DNA from: Piper betle
Taxonomy: Eukaryota; Streptophyta; Magnoliopsida; Piperales; Piperaceae
Assembly: GCA_033002965.1 (NCBI GenBank)
Contig: JAURVB010001786.1
Coordinates: 62,001 to 126,000 of the forward strand
Length of the DNA: 64,000 nucleotides
Direction of reading: 5' to 3'
In this document: piece by piece, positions 1 to 11,786 of the stretch
How the letters are laid out: the number at the start of each line of letters is the position of its first letter
Position numbering within the stretch: position 1 is the stretch's first letter
Position numbers and translations under genes: made by a program
The notes under the pieces: generated by a model
What the model was told of the DNA's origin: nothing
Database searches by the model: none
Seen by the model: the letters and a program-made list of their open reading frames with translations, nothing else

Positions 1-230
1 TATTGTGGTTTTTCTGCTGGGAACTCGAAAATAATATTTATGAGTGTTTGCAAGTGTTGCTACAGTGAATCAAAATTTAGCTGCGACATAAATCTAGGAA
101 TGATGGGATTTTGTAGGAATCACTTGAGTTTGGTGCTGAAAGCGGAGAGGTCGAGGAAATGGATTCTTGGGATGGTTTGTGCTTCCTCCCTCTCTTTTGC
201 TGTGTTGTATCCCCACTTGTCTGCATAACA
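1..230 (+). repeat. 3' flank of a tandem-duplicated SRC2-like gene (copy A)
   Basis: This stretch aligns almost base for base with 18,283–18,485, the 3'-UTR/downstream region of the SRC2-like gene at 16,029. It starts inside the last unit of the GGGAACTCGAAAATAAT repeat that is tandemly repeated at 18,054–18,344. The likeliest reading is that a second copy of the C2-domain gene ends just left of the window. The short ORF of 62 codons here is a by-product and I do not call it a gene. Confidence 0.75.
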
Positions 231-2252
231 GAGGTGAGGTGAATGGATCAGAAGGTGAATGTGATGGAATGGGCAGATGAAAACAAACCTAGATATAAGT
301 TCCATCCATCTAATTCAGGCTCCTGAGTGTCGCCAAGCGATCTTCGACGAAGCAATGTTCAGAATCCAGATTGTGCAGTGTGTTAAGAGTCCTCAAATAA
401 AAGCTATGGAGTATGAAATGGAATGATGGTGAAAACTTTGCTTTCTTACTGGAGTGTCATGCCTCGGTGCTCTGGTTGCTTTTGGAGCGTCTTCTGGACT
501 TCAACTTTGGGGTTGCACACAAATGTGAAGTGATGGCATCAAGTTTAAGGCAAAAAGCATGAATAGAATTGAAGTGTCCAGTGCTCACCCGCATCCCAAG
601 CCATACATCCTCTCCGGTGGAATGGTTACTTCCGCGAGAACTCTTAAGTAATGCGTCTGCAAACCTACTCTGATATCCACAGAAAGACACAACCAAAACA
701 AAGAACAAAGAATGAATTATTAGAATCTAGGCCAAAGCATACAATTTTTCCAATTAAGAAAACAATGCTCAATGCTAATTTGGATGTTAACAAAGATTAA
801 GCCACTGGCAATTCTAGGATGGTAAGGAAGAGAGCAAGTATAATACCGGCTTGGTTGTGACAATGTAGATTTTTAAACTTGCAAATCTGAGAGCATCGGC
901 TATTCCAGGGTATAATCTGAATAGGAGCAGTTCATTGATATTATCAGCTTTCAAAATACATCCGCTTGATAAGATGTGAATTAGTTGAAGATGCCATTGT
1001 TACCTGTTAGCTCCAACCCAACCTGCTAAATCTGTTTCCACCCAATCATCCCTAACTTTCCCAAAAAACTCGATCAAATCATCCCGGTTTCGTTCCCACT
1101 CTTTCATGATGATAGGCTTTATCTTCAACTAATTCTCAAGAATCCCTTGAACAGTGAGACCATCTGCCACCTGCACCATTGCACCTCTTAATTACATTTG
1201 AGGTTCAGAAACACGAACAAATCCCCTAATAAGCTTTTTGTGATCAAAACAGAGCAAAAGGAAAGGATGTTACCGAGGATTTCCTAGTGGATGGGAACTG
1301 AATCTCCAGAAGCAGTTTCACACGCAATACATTTTCATAACCAGTTTCTACCACAGGTCGGACCTATCATAAAGATTCCAGTAGAAAGAAAATAAAGAAA
1401 GAACAAGAACCATATTCCCACAATAGTCACAGTCGAATAGGACTTAATAATGACACAGGGCTTTCCAGATATCCAGCATAAGAATGGCAACAAGCAACAT
1501 GACATAATACCAGGCCTACAGTGAAAAGAAGATAAAATGGATGGACTGGATTTGTTGAATTAATTACACAACAACTTATAGATAAAAATTTTCATGGTAT
1601 CAACAATGAAATGAGTATATCACAACTGAATATTTCTCAAAGTAAAATTTTCATGTCACAGATTCCTGCATGTTAAAAAATAAAGTTGCATTTGGACATA
1701 GAAACAGTAATATCAATGCAATATATAACTGCATTATGCAATCTTACTTTAAAGAATGCATGTAAATTCCATGGAGGAGCTTGAAGCCAGTCAGAAATCT
1801 TTGTACATGGGACTTTGGTTCAATATATCCTCCATTAAAAATGAACATGATGCATTGCCAAAAGAAATTCATTTTCATTCAAAAAGGATGACATTTAGCA
1901 CCAGCATTATAGAAGCATCAATCCTTCAGATTTTGATTCCAGCAGTAAACTATTTAGAGCTTGAAATATGGTAATAAGAAGTAGTGAAGGTCTCTTACTA
2001 TATAAATTTGGTCGACAAGCCAGTCCTCCACAGCCGAGTCAACGTTTTCAAACAATTCCGGCCATCGAATTTTAGCTGCCTTCACCAAGCACACACACAA
2101 TTAAAAGTCACCACCATATAATCTTGAAACATCCAACACCATTTTAACAACTCTTTCAACTTCAAACAACATCATAAATTAACAAACACACCATCTGATC
2201 AAAAAAACCATTGGGTTACCAAATCTCATCAAATATACCAATAAGAAACAAC
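216..2252 (-). pseudogene. Multi-exon gene fragment of unknown family, with an in-frame stop
   Basis: On the minus strand several blocks look like exons bounded by GT and AG in compatible phases: 1999–2079 (27 codons, containing WPELFENVDSAVEDW), 1274–1363 (30 codons, containing YENVLRVKLLLEIQFPS), 1004–1170 (containing KEWERNRDDLIEFF and ending WVGAN) and 589–669. A possible last exon ends with a stop at 310–312. The 1004–1170 exon contains a TAG codon where a Gln would fit, and no start exon is visible, so I call it a broken fragment. I do not recognise the family. The block lies between two segments that are adjacent in duplicate copy B (near 18,485), so it was either inserted into copy A or lost from copy B. 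Confidence 0.45.
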
Positions 2253-2758
2253 TTTTTTTGGCAGGTGTTATGGCAAAACAACTAACTTCACAAAAAGGTA
2301 GGTCTCACGCGTACCTTAAAAACAGGCTTAAAGTTGGGGACGTAATATTTTTAATTAAAGAGATATAAACTAATCAAATAAAGCACTACATGGAGTTTGC
2401 TATGACAGATACTAGAGCAAATCTCTGGCCGTTGGGGGGGCTGCTCAACACCAACTCCTTTTTAAAAAATGATTTCAATGTCTTTCTTAAATATTTTCCT
2501 TGGATAAATCTCCAAGATTGGATATTGTATTATAATCTATAAATTTGCTTATCATCATTATCCACAGCTCTCGCTCTCTCCATACAAATTCGGTCGTGGA
2601 GTACTTTGCCCGGACCGCCAATGCCTCCTTTTTTGTCGCCTTCTGTTGAAAGGCAATGAACAGACTCGGTCAAAGTTTTCGACCCCTTAAAGCCGGATTG
2701 CGGTCGTCCAATGCCGATTTCCAACAAACACGACCACCAAATTTGCTGCCTTGGCTAA
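2253..2758 (+). pseudogene. UPF0496 (DUF677) pseudogene, copy A, 5' fragment and flank
   Basis: Positions 2,253–2,580 match 18,493–18,840. Positions 2,582–2,625 and 2,650–2,750 match 19,428–19,470 and 20,022–20,125 of the copy-B UPF0496 pseudogene. Copy A lacks the first-exon block (18,841–19,421) and the hAT-like insertion that copy B carries. Sequence similarity stops at the Ty3/gypsy insertion, whose target GCTAA is at 2,754–2,758, and resumes at 13,256. The short ORFs here have no independent support. Confidence 0.7.
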
Positions 2759-5700
2759 TGTTACGGGTCGTAACCGTGGGGCGCCAAGGGAGCTAGGATT
2801 TGGCGGTTGGTCCTAGTCGTCCCGAGTCCAGAGCCGGTAGCTGGTGCTATCCGGGTGGTGGAACAACCTACCGGAGTGCTGGTCGGGTTGGTGTGCAATC
2901 GTGGTTCCAACGGGTGCAGGTATCGAGCATGGGTGATCCAGATGCGTGCGAGGTCGAGCCGTGCACGGGAGTATTACCGGGAGCGGAGGGTGCAGATGAC
3001 CGAGCACCGCGACCGAGCATGTGGAGCAGCAGTACCGTGTGTGCCGAGCAAGCACGTTGGCGCGAACCAGCAAAGTGACCGATCAATGCTGGGCGGGACT
3101 ATCCTGGTGTTGAGGTTGGCGGTGAGCGTCCGGGTCCGAGTGAGTCAGGATCCCGGTACTGAGTGCTGTGGGGGTCTGGAGCATGCCGAGTGCAGGTTTC
3201 GGTACCAGGGCTAGCCGGGGCGAACCAGGAGGGTTCGACCACCTGGCTAGGGTGCACCGGGGCTTTCAGTAATTGCAGCTGGAAACTCCAAGGGTTGGGG
3301 TGATGTGAGCTGGCCAAGGAGGACCGTGGATCTGGGGGTCGACAGTGTGGATCAGTTTGGTGACATCACTAGGTTGGTGACTCATGTGGATCGAGTTGAG
3401 CCATTGATCGAAGATTGGATGGTCAGGATCCAAGGGGGTGACGTGCACTATTTCCAGCCCGAAGCCTATATAAGGAGGTGCTTCATTGTGTTGAGGCAGA
3501 TCAGAAAGTAGAGAAGAACAACAAGTGAGGAGGAGGAGTGTGTGGGTTCTCGGTGGGGGGGAACCACCTCGGTCCGGAAAAGGGAACTTGGAGTCTGCTG
3601 CAGCCAGGCCGTGGGGGACGGACTGGGGCTCCAAGGCAGACTGCCGGTGTAGTCGTGGTCCGCCTTTAGACCAAGGTTCCTACCAGTGTTGTTCGGCAAC
3701 CCTGCGAGGTATTGCCAAGGGTTGTGAGTGAAGTCCTGTCGAGTGAGGGTCGAGAGGCAAGGTCGTGGGTGTAACACCCCAAATCCGGTTCACACTCGTG
3801 AACCAAACCGGCATGTTACCAGCCCCGGTTAGGTCGGCTAACCCGAACCTAACTCATACGGATCCAATCTCGGCGTCTTAAGATGTAGATATGACTTGTC
3901 ATGCATGGATAAATTCATAAAACCCTAACATGCTACTACATGGATGACATGCAACCTAAATTTCACACCAACACAATTACAATCAAAATTAGTAAAAATT
4001 CTAAAATGAAAGGGACAGAATTTCCCCTAAAAATGCAATTAGGGGCCACCCTGTCAAAATCGTATATTCCAAACATATATACGTATAGCAACAATAGCAT
4101 TCACACATACTTCTAATCTATTATATTCATCATTCTCTGAACTTTGGGTCCTAACCCATCACACTTTTGCTGCGCTACTCTGATCATTTCACATTCTATC
4201 ATGTCTCATGCATTTGAACATGTCATTCACAATATAATAACATAATAACACAAAATTAAACATTTAGAAATCTAACATGTGTGTGTGTACAAGACCTCAT
4301 TGCTCCTCCGTCCAAGCTGGCTCCTCCAACTCGTGATTATTACCTACATATAGTATAAAAACACGTCAGTAACAAGTGTTACTGGTCCGGAAAATAAAAT
4401 AACTATAACAAACTGGCTATGAGAGCAAACTCTCATATGAAAGAAATCATCATATACTCCACGTGAACACTCTGAAGGGCACTACTGAGGAGCCACTGGG
4501 CTGCAGACCCGGTAGCATCCCGAACTTACTGCTCTGCTGCTGGTACTGTGCTACTCTCAGCACTTCTTTTTCAGTACTTCTCGTGAAACTTTATCCTAAG
4601 CCCTCTCCTTACCTCCATATTTCTCCTGGCCTTGAGCACGAAGGCCGAGTACTCTCAGGCAGTCGCCTTTAGTACCCTTTGAACCACAAGTCCGGACATG
4701 CGCTGTACTAAACAGTACCCGTAAACCTCCACGTTCTCCGGGTGTGAGGAACTCAAACGCGGAGTTATCAGGATCCCTCGGGAATGGAACAGTCCGCTGG
4801 CACTAATCCAGAGCCCGCTTTGACTGTCACGGCATCCTCTGCATGGTACGTGCAGTCGATTTCTCCATCTCTCGTCTCACAAAAACACGAAAACTATATA
4901 TATATAGGCTTGGGTAGGGAGTTACATAATAGGCCCGAAGGCAACTTTTGGTGGATCTTGTTTTCAAAATCAACCTCGAGGGATCTCATCCTCGAGGGGT
5001 TATTAATCCGGAAAATGTTCGATTAAATGGCCCGAGTTAAGTGGGATCCAATAAAACGCCACTTAACCCGTCCTGCAGACAATAAATCAAACATACAATA
5101 GAAAAGATTAAAACAGACGAGTCCTAAACGGACCTGGTAGAAGCTCCAAGCGTGTCATCGCGCCTAGGCGGCGAGCTCCTACTCCGTACCTACACATCAA
5201 AACTAAATACTAACGCCCGCTAACTAAATGATGCATCAAACTCAATAACACATCACATCACATCATCAATAAATCATAAATATGAAAATAATTCTACTCA
5301 TCCTATTCCTACCAATTTTATTGTATTTTTCCTAAGTTACATCGTACTCGACTTAGCATGCTCAACTCGATCTACCTCATTAGATCACTCACATTCAAGC
5401 ACTATTCATCAAATCATGTCTCTTATCACTTCATTCGTAATTAAACATTAATCACATCAATAATTAGTCCTATCATGCTGTGCTAACAATTATCATCAAT
5501 TTTAAATAAATCAATCGGAGGTAATTATACCTCACATCGTCGGCAATCGGCGACGGCTAGGGTTCCGTCGCGCGTCTCGGAGCTCAAATTTGGCGCTCAT
5601 CGGCGTCCGAAGCTCGATCGGGCTCCACTGGGTGAGCCCCGTGGAAGATCCGGTGAATTCCGGCGAATCCCAGAAATTCCAATTTTTCGGCGGTTTTCCG

Positions 5701-7191
5701 GCAGTTACTGCCGTTTTCCGGCAGTTGCTTGCCGTTCCGGCGACTTCCGGTGGTTTTCCGGCGACAATCGCCGGCAGCGTCTACTGGTCGGAAAGGGGTC
5801 GTGTTGGGTACCCTCGGAACCGGCTCGGCAAGCCCGACTCATCTATGGCATCAGCGTGGCCAATGGAGGTGGCGGCTCGCCGGAAAATGGCAAAACAGAG
5901 CCGGCGGCGATGGGTCGCTAGATCCGGCCGGCCACGGTGGCGACGGCCTCCGTTCCAGTCGAGGAGGGTCGCTGGGTGGTCGGTGGTGCTGAGGCGACCA
6001 CTGGATGACGGCTGCGACGGTCGCCGGCGGCAGAATCGGCGACGCGACCAAACGCAGCCGCGGCGCTAGGCGTGGCGATTCCGGCGTCGCGGCGGCCCGA
6101 TGGTGGCCGGGCCTGGTCGGGGCGGCAGGGCGACGTCGTCGCCGAGCTGGGCGGCGTCGGTCGACGGCCGGGCGGCGCCGACAGCGGCGGCGGTGGCGCG
6201 CGAACAGGGGCGGCGTGGCACGAGGGTTTGGGCGTGGGGAGAAAAGGTCGTGGCGGAGAAGAAAGGTTGGGTGGCAAACTTGTAATTAAGACTTGACTCG
6301 TCTCCGGCTCGAGTCAAGTATAATAACTAGGTCGTATTAAATCCTAAAAAAATTCATAAAAATCGGGAAAAATCCCGTAAAATCAAACAACATCAAAAAA
6401 TCATAATGATATGCTCTAGAACTATCAACCCACCCAAAATGCCCGTAACGCGTCCTAACGCGATAAACGGCCTAAAACTAATTCTACGATCCATTATATA
6501 TAATAATAATAAAAAATGACATGGCATACTCTCATATATCTGATAACTCATTCTGTTCTGTTGTGTTCATGACGTTATCATCATATACTTGGGTACGCAT
6601 GACCCTCATAGCTCATACACGCGACTGGCATCGGCTCGGTACACGTGTCCTGAAACTGACTCAACTCGAAAATAACGGTCGACCCGACCGGTTCTGAATA
6701 TAAAACCCTAACTCGAATCGTGGGTTTTACAGTGGGGGTTTGCATGTCCACGACCAGCAAGTAGTCGAGAGTAGGATTACTTGTAGTTATCCTGTATTCA
6801 TACTAGTGGAATAGAGGTTGGGGAGATTTCCCGTAAAAGTGTAGTGTTTGCGTCGTGTTTGGCCACCAGTGACTGGACCGGTGATTCCGAGGTCTGGTCG
6901 TGCCGGTAATTGGGTGACCGGGACTGGGACGCATAACGCTGCTGCTTGGCGATTCCGTGTGATCGATAACTTGTTCGGTAAGAGCTAACACCGGTAACCA
7001 GGTACCGGTATCAGGGTGCGCCAGCAATCGGGCGTGGTACCGGGACTGGGGTGTTGGTGCCCGCGTTGCCGCTTTGCGTAGCGGTCACGTGCTGCGTACG
7101 GGGGTTGGCTGGTGTTTCCAGGGAGGGAAACACGCCGCACAGGGGGAAGTCCTAGGCGAAAAATTTAGACCCAAAGGGGGACCCTGTGACA
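2759..7191 (+). repeat. 5' LTR of the Ty3/gypsy element, split by a solo LTR
   Basis: The two LTR pieces, 2,759–3,769 and 6,737–7,191, align along their length with the 3' LTR at 11,787–13,250. A TATATAA box at 3,467–3,473 lies in the part expected to drive transcription, and its counterpart is at 12,494–12,500. The many overlapping short ORFs in this GC-rich sequence are also present in the other LTR and are not genes. Confidence 0.9.
3770..6731 (-). mobile_element. Solo LTR of the large-LTR (LARD-like) family
   Basis: This 2,962-bp sequence runs from TGTAACACC to TTTTACA on the plus strand and is flanked by GTGGG at 3,765–3,769 and 6,732–6,736. It matches the LTRs of the complete element at 34,782–44,426 throughout. 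No internal region or second LTR remains, so it most likely arose by recombination between two LTRs. It interrupts the 5' LTR of the Ty3/gypsy element, so it arrived later. ORFs at 5,590–6,290 are GC-rich LTR sequence open in several frames and are not called. Confidence 0.92.
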
Positions 7192-7192
7192 G

Positions 7193-7204
7193 AGGTATCA
7201 GAGC
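7193..7204 (+). other. Primer-binding site of the Ty3/gypsy element
   Basis: AGGTATCAGAGC begins one base after the 5' LTR. It matches the usual initiator-Met-tRNA primer site TGGTATCAGAGC at 11 of 12 positions. Confidence 0.8.
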
Positions 7205-7300
7205 GTCTCTGGTTCGGTGTGAGCCAAAGGTCTTGCGGGGCACAACACAGCTTTCAGAGGAAAGTCCCCACACTTTACCAGTAGCGTTACCGAGAGAGAG

Positions 7301-9049
7301 ATGGACACACGGGCAGAAGCTCTCAGAGAAAGAGTAGCACGGCTGGAAGGGCTGGTAGGAGAACCTATCAGTGAAGATGGGCATACCGTCTTCGAGCGAT
7401 TGCAGTTCCTGACGGAAGGGGTCCGGGACTTGAGCACTCGGGTGAATGACATACCCGTGGCCAGCCTTGCACGAGAGCAGGAGACGGCGGGGATGCTTGG
7501 AGGTCTCCGGGATGCACTAGAAGCTTTATATACAGATGTTGCTCTGTTGAAGCAGGTAGTAGGAGGACATCCTCAACCCGGTGGGGTTGACCGTGCAGCC
7601 AAGGAATACTCGATCCCAGGAAGGCTCAAGGTGCCAGAGCCAACGAAGTTTGAGGGAGCTAGGTCGGCCAAGGACCTAGAAAACTTCATCTGGGATATGC
7701 AAGAGTACTTCGTTGCTGCGAACATACCCGAAGAGCGCCAGGTTTCTATGGCCAGCATGTTCCTATCGGGGGATGCCAAGTTATGGTACAGGACTCGCAC
7801 CGAGGAGGACGTAAGTGCTGGTCGACCCCGAATGGAGACCTGGGATTCCTTGAAGCAGGAGCTTCAGGAGCAATTCTTGCCCACCAACACTACATGGGTG
7901 GCAAGGGACAAACTCAAGAGATTGAGACAGTCCGGAACGGTGAGAGAGTACGTCAAGGAGTTCAGTTCTTGTCTCCTAGACATCAAAAATATGTCGGAGG
8001 AGGACAAGTTGTTTAATTTTATTTCAGGTTTGCAACCTTGGGCTCAGACGGAGCTGAGGTGGCAGAAAGTCCAGGATTTACCTGCAGCTTTGGTGGCTGC
8101 CGATGCACTGGTGGACTTCAAGCATGCTGGGGCCTCGGGAGATGATGGCCCGAGTGTGAATTTCCAGGGAGGCAAAGGCAAAAACAGCCAACGGGATGGC
8201 AGGAGGCCATTCCGGCCAAAGGAGAGGAGCAGGGATCGCGTGCCGGGTGTGCCAGCATCCGGGTGCTTTCTGTGCGGTGGACCGCATCGGGCACGGGAGT
8301 GTCCGAACCGTGCCAAGGTGAGTGCTATGGTAGCTGATGCAGACCAAGTCCAAGAGGAGGAGCCTCTTGCCCGAGCGTCTACCCTTCAGATACTCGGGGC
8401 GTTGCGTGCTGGACGTGCAGCTTCTGAGGGAGCTGGCCTGATGTACGTTCCATGTGTAGTGAACGGGAGAGCAGTTTCAGCCCTAGTAGATACAGGTGCT
8501 ACGCACAATTTCGTCTCCAAAGGGATGGCATTGGAGCTAGGGTTGAAGACCAGGATCGATACCGGCAAGATGAAGGCAGTGAACTCACAGGCGAAACAGG
8601 TCGAGGGCATAGCGAGAGATGTCCCGATCCGCCTGGGGGAGTATGAAGGCCGAGTGGATTTGATGGTCGTCGTGCTAGACGATTTCGATCTGATACTCGG
8701 TAATCCTTTCATGCGTTCTGCCGGAGTTGGAGTGTTTCCACAGCTGGGAGGTGTTCTGATTACGGATAAGGCAGGTGCGAGCTTTGTTCGTAGCCAGAAG
8801 GGACCTTCTGGGGTCAAGTGCAGCACTGTCAGGGAGGAGCATCTGTCGGCAATGCAGGTGGCTCGAGAGTGCACGGGGGCCTTGACTGATCTTGCAGGAA
8901 CGGGTGAGATCCGACCGGACCATGTGGTGGTGGTGGCGGATTTGCGGGTGGATGAGCAGTCTACCGAGTTGCCAAAGGAGTCTCCCGAGAGAACGATCAT
9001 TCACCAGATCGAGTTGGTGCCAGGGAGGGTACCAGCGCCGGCACACTAG
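7301..9049 (+). CDS. Retrotransposon Gag–aspartic protease polyprotein
   Basis: The product is 582 residues. The N-terminal part has a coiled-coil-like stretch followed by a retrotransposon Gag capsid region around residues 105–260 (for example AKLWYRTRTEED and QEQFLPTN). A basic linker leads to a CCHC zinc knuckle of the CX2CX3HX4C type (CFLCGGPHRAREC) starting near residue 322. A retropepsin-like domain follows, with the catalytic LVDTGATHNF motif (Asp near 397) and the DFDLILGNPF segment. Gag packages element RNA and the protease would cut the polyprotein. The ORF stops at TAG before any reverse transcriptase, RNase H or integrase. The start ATG lies about 97 bp after the primer site. The intact ORF suggests recent activity or selection, but mobilisation would need enzymes from another element. 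Confidence 0.92.
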   Translation: MDTRAEALRERVARLEGLVGEPISEDGHTVFERLQFLTEGVRDLSTRVNDIPVASLAREQETAGMLGGLRDALEALYTDVALLKQVVGGHPQPGGVDRAAKEYSIPGRLKVPEPTKFEGARSAKDLENFIWDMQEYFVAANIPEERQVSMASMFLSGDAKLWYRTRTEEDVSAGRPRMETWDSLKQELQEQFLPTNTTWVARDKLKRLRQSGTVREYVKEFSSCLLDIKNMSEEDKLFNFISGLQPWAQTELRWQKVQDLPAALVAADALVDFKHAGASGDDGPSVNFQGGKGKNSQRDGRRPFRPKERSRDRVPGVPASGCFLCGGPHRARECPNRAKVSAMVADADQVQEEEPLARASTLQILGALRAGRAASEGAGLMYVPCVVNGRAVSALVDTGATHNFVSKGMALELGLKTRIDTGKMKAVNSQAKQVEGIARDVPIRLGEYEGRVDLMVVVLDDFDLILGNPFMRSAGVGVFPQLGGVLITDKAGASFVRSQKGPSGVKCSTVREEHLSAMQVARECTGALTDLAGTGEIRPDHVVVVADLRVDEQSTELPKESPERTIIHQIELVPGRVPAPAH

Positions 9050-9905
9050 AGTGTGTTGCCGGACGAACTCACACAGATCCAGATGTGGTTCCTGGATGGG
9101 GGAAAATTCAGCCATCGTGCACCATGAGGAAGAAGTACCCATGTTCCTTAGAGTTGGACCTGACATCAGGTAGTGAGCCAGGGAGGGTTCACGCGGGTCA
9201 GCCTGAAGTAGGGCTCAAGGCGCATTCTCTGTGTGAAGAGCAGTGTGAGTTCGTGAGTAGGGGAGTTGAGCTTCCCTAGAATTGGCCGAGTGAGGTGCGA
9301 GTACGGAATCAGGCGGATTCCATTGCCGAGTGGACGCCAACAGAGGTGACAGTATGGAAGAGCTTCCTAGGAGTTTGGCCAATTACAGGAAGTTCGTACA
9401 TGGAATGAGCCATGTAGTGTCATCTTTGAATGACTTATGGGAGGATAAGTCGAGGCATGGTCGGAGCTATGCCTTACAGCTTTCGAAGAGTCTCGGAGCT
9501 GTGATCATCGGAGCCAATTCTGGAACGGCCGGGTTCCAGGCAACCTTTGGAGTGGTGACGCGCTTCAGAATGCCGGGACGGTGGAAGGCAGCAAGGGCTA
9601 GCAGGAGTACATTGTCCAATTATGGCGGGTTTGCTTGTTGGATCTGAGTTCATTGTCAGGAGGACAGTGGAGCTAACGCCTTTTTCCAGACCCAGGAAGA
9701 GGTTACTCGAGACAGGCAACTGGGGCAGGTCAAGTCGAGAGGTTAGCAGGGTCAGATCGTGACAACAAGAAACTTGGTTGACAGAGCAAGTCGGTGCTTG
9801 GCTCATATGTGTTGGTTAGATGATGAGTTTAGCCTATGACTGCAAGGGATCGGCTATTTATATTCCTTACCGGTAGGCTAAGACAAAAGCTGAGGGGGTT
9901 TCCAC
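9050..9905 (+). pseudogene. Decayed pol remnant of the Ty3/gypsy element
   Basis: No long ORF is present. Around 9,330–9,470 two frames together resemble the reverse transcriptase–RNase H connection of Ty3/gypsy polymerases: PTEVTVWKSFLG in one frame, then LANYRKFVHGMSHVVSSLNDL in the next. Most of pol (the reverse-transcriptase core and integrase) cannot be recognised between here and the 3' LTR. I infer that large deletions and frameshifts occurred. Confidence 0.55.
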
Positions 9906-10856
9906 CATGGTTGCATGAATCGGAATCGGAATCGGAATCGGAATCGGTTTTTGAGGGAGTCGGAATCGGAATCGGAATCGGTCTAAATCGGCCAGGAATC
10001 GGTTCAGTTGAATCGGTCTGAATAGGTCCAAATCGGTCATATATAATATTTAACAACTCATAAAATAAATATATAAAAATTAAATATTGATGTCATTTTA
10101 ATATTATTGTGTGTATTATATTTTATAATATTTTTAAAAATTTTTTTAATTATTTAGAATTAGTTATTATTTTTGACACGAGTCAGACACGAGTCAAGTT
10201 TTAATTACGAGAATGCCACTGAGTGGCACCGCCCTCCATCCCGCCGCCGCCGCCGCCGGAGCCGCACCTCCCCGGCCTGCGACCGCCGCGCCCCGCCCCC
10301 TTCCCCAGACCCGCCCGCCCGCCCTCGCCCGCCCCGCCCGCCCTGCCCAGCCCTCGCCTGCCCCGCCCCGCCCTCGCCCGCCGCGCCCCGCCTCCCCGCC
10401 AGCCCCGCCAGCCTCGCCCTGCGCCCGTCGCGCCCGTCCCCCTCCCCCAGATCCGCCCCGCCCCGCCCTCGCCCCGCCCTCGCCCCGCCCTCCCCCAGAT
10501 CCGCCCCGCCCTCGCCCTGCGCCCGCCCCGCCCTCGCCCGCCGTGGTCGGAAGGTCGGGCGGAGCTGAGATTGGACGGCGGAAGCGCGGAGCGGCAGCGC
10601 GGCAGCGGAGCGCGGCGGTGACGGTTTTTAAAATCAAAATTACCATTTTACCCATGCTTAAATAATTTAATAAAAATCATACCTAGGGTATTTTAGTAAT
10701 TTACCAAAAACCGATTCCGATTTAAATCGGCCGATTCCGATTCGATTAACTCGGTCGGAATCGGGCGAAATCGCCCGATTCCGGGACCGATTCGGGGCCG
10801 ACCGAGTCGGCCCCGAAATCGGATCGGCGCGACGCCGATCTGATTTTGCAACCCGG
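9906..10856. mobile_element. Non-autonomous hAT-like element, copy 1
   Basis: A 951-bp insert is flanked by the 8-bp duplication GTTTCCAC (9,898–9,905 and 10,857–10,864), the size typical of hAT transposons. The ends are imperfect inverted repeats: CATGGTTGCA on the left, and CCGGGTTGCA when the right end is read on the other strand. Subterminal regions are rich in CGGAAT/CGATTC units. The core at 10,225–10,560 is an extremely C-rich tract of CCCGCCCT-like units on the plus strand. It resembles copy 2 at 44,949–46,201 in inverse orientation. ORFs inside it are compositional artefacts and no transposase is visible. Confidence 0.8.
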
Positions 10857-10864
10857 GTTTCCAC

Positions 10865-11786
10865 ATTCCCCTGTGGAACAACGTCCAGGTTGAGTCTGGA
10901 TGTGTACCCGGTGTTAGGGTGAATCGTTATCGGCAATACAACCGATAACGCAGCTTTTGTGAAACTCGTGACTGGAGATTTCCAGCAGGGTAGGTGCATT
11001 GACAGAGTTGGTGACTGGGATGCTGCAGCGCTAACTTCACCTTGAGATCTTGGAGCTCGATCTCATGGGCCGAGGGTCCAGATTCCCAAAGAGAAGGGAG
11101 CAACAGCAGGGTTAGTATATCGAGTCTCGGAGTACGCTGTTCGGAGCAGTGCCCAGGTATACACCCAACTGTGGGCTGCTTGCCGAATCATGGGGAAGTA
11201 CGCGAGGTACATGCGGAAGGGAGAGTGACCGATAACAACTAACCAGGCTCAGTCCGGAGCAGGGACTGAGGTTACGAGTGCATTACTCAGGAGGAGTATG
11301 TGAGGCGTGCGTAACATGGACCTCTTGCACGGAGCAGCTAGAAAATCTGCAACGTGGTCAGCTAATGAGGCTTAGTTCTCCGACGTTGTGGACCGAGGAT
11401 GGTGCAACGGGCCGAATGAAGAGAAATGCGGACCTGACGGGGAGGGCATATCATTCCGCGTGGAGAGCAAGTGATGCTGACGCTCACGCCCAGATTTTGG
11501 AGAAAATCTGGTGTACCAAGTGAAGGTACGGGTTCCTTTGTGTGTTTTCCAAGGGGATTTGGTCAGTCCGGTTTGAATAGCTGTCTGTATGGGCTTCTAC
11601 TACCACCGGCGAACAAGAGGTAGTAAGGACTTTTGAAGCAGAGGTACGTCAACCTGGGGGCTTCGAAAGAGCAGACGGAGTGATTCAAGTGGGAACAGGA
11701 AGGAAACCTTGCGTGAGAGGGGATCAAGAGGCAGAACAGGACTCAAGCTTCCGATGAGGACATCGGGTCTCATTGGTGGGGGAGAC
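10865..11786 (+). other. Degenerate internal region of the Ty3/gypsy element
   Basis: This is element-internal sequence between the hAT-like insert and the 3' LTR. It contains only short ORFs and I recognise no conserved domain. The last bases (11,772–11,786) form the purine-rich tract that precedes the 3' LTR. Confidence 0.6.

Noticed and set aside
1756..1974. 72-codon plus-strand ORF
   Set aside because: It lies in what looks like an intron of the minus-strand gene fragment and has no recognisable features.
216..2252. Helitron origin of the gene-fragment block
   Set aside because: A TC follows an A near the left border, but no CTRR end with a preceding hairpin is visible at the right border.
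5590..6317. Overlapping ORFs of 60–159 codons in GC-rich sequence on both strands
   Set aside because: They lie inside the solo LTR, recur in the LTRs at 36,600–37,300 and 43,280–44,000 with different breaks, and show no domain; GC-rich sequence simply lacks stops.
10194..10665. ORFs of 131–153 codons in the C-rich core
   Set aside because: They are low-complexity products of CCCGCCC repeats inside a hAT-like element.
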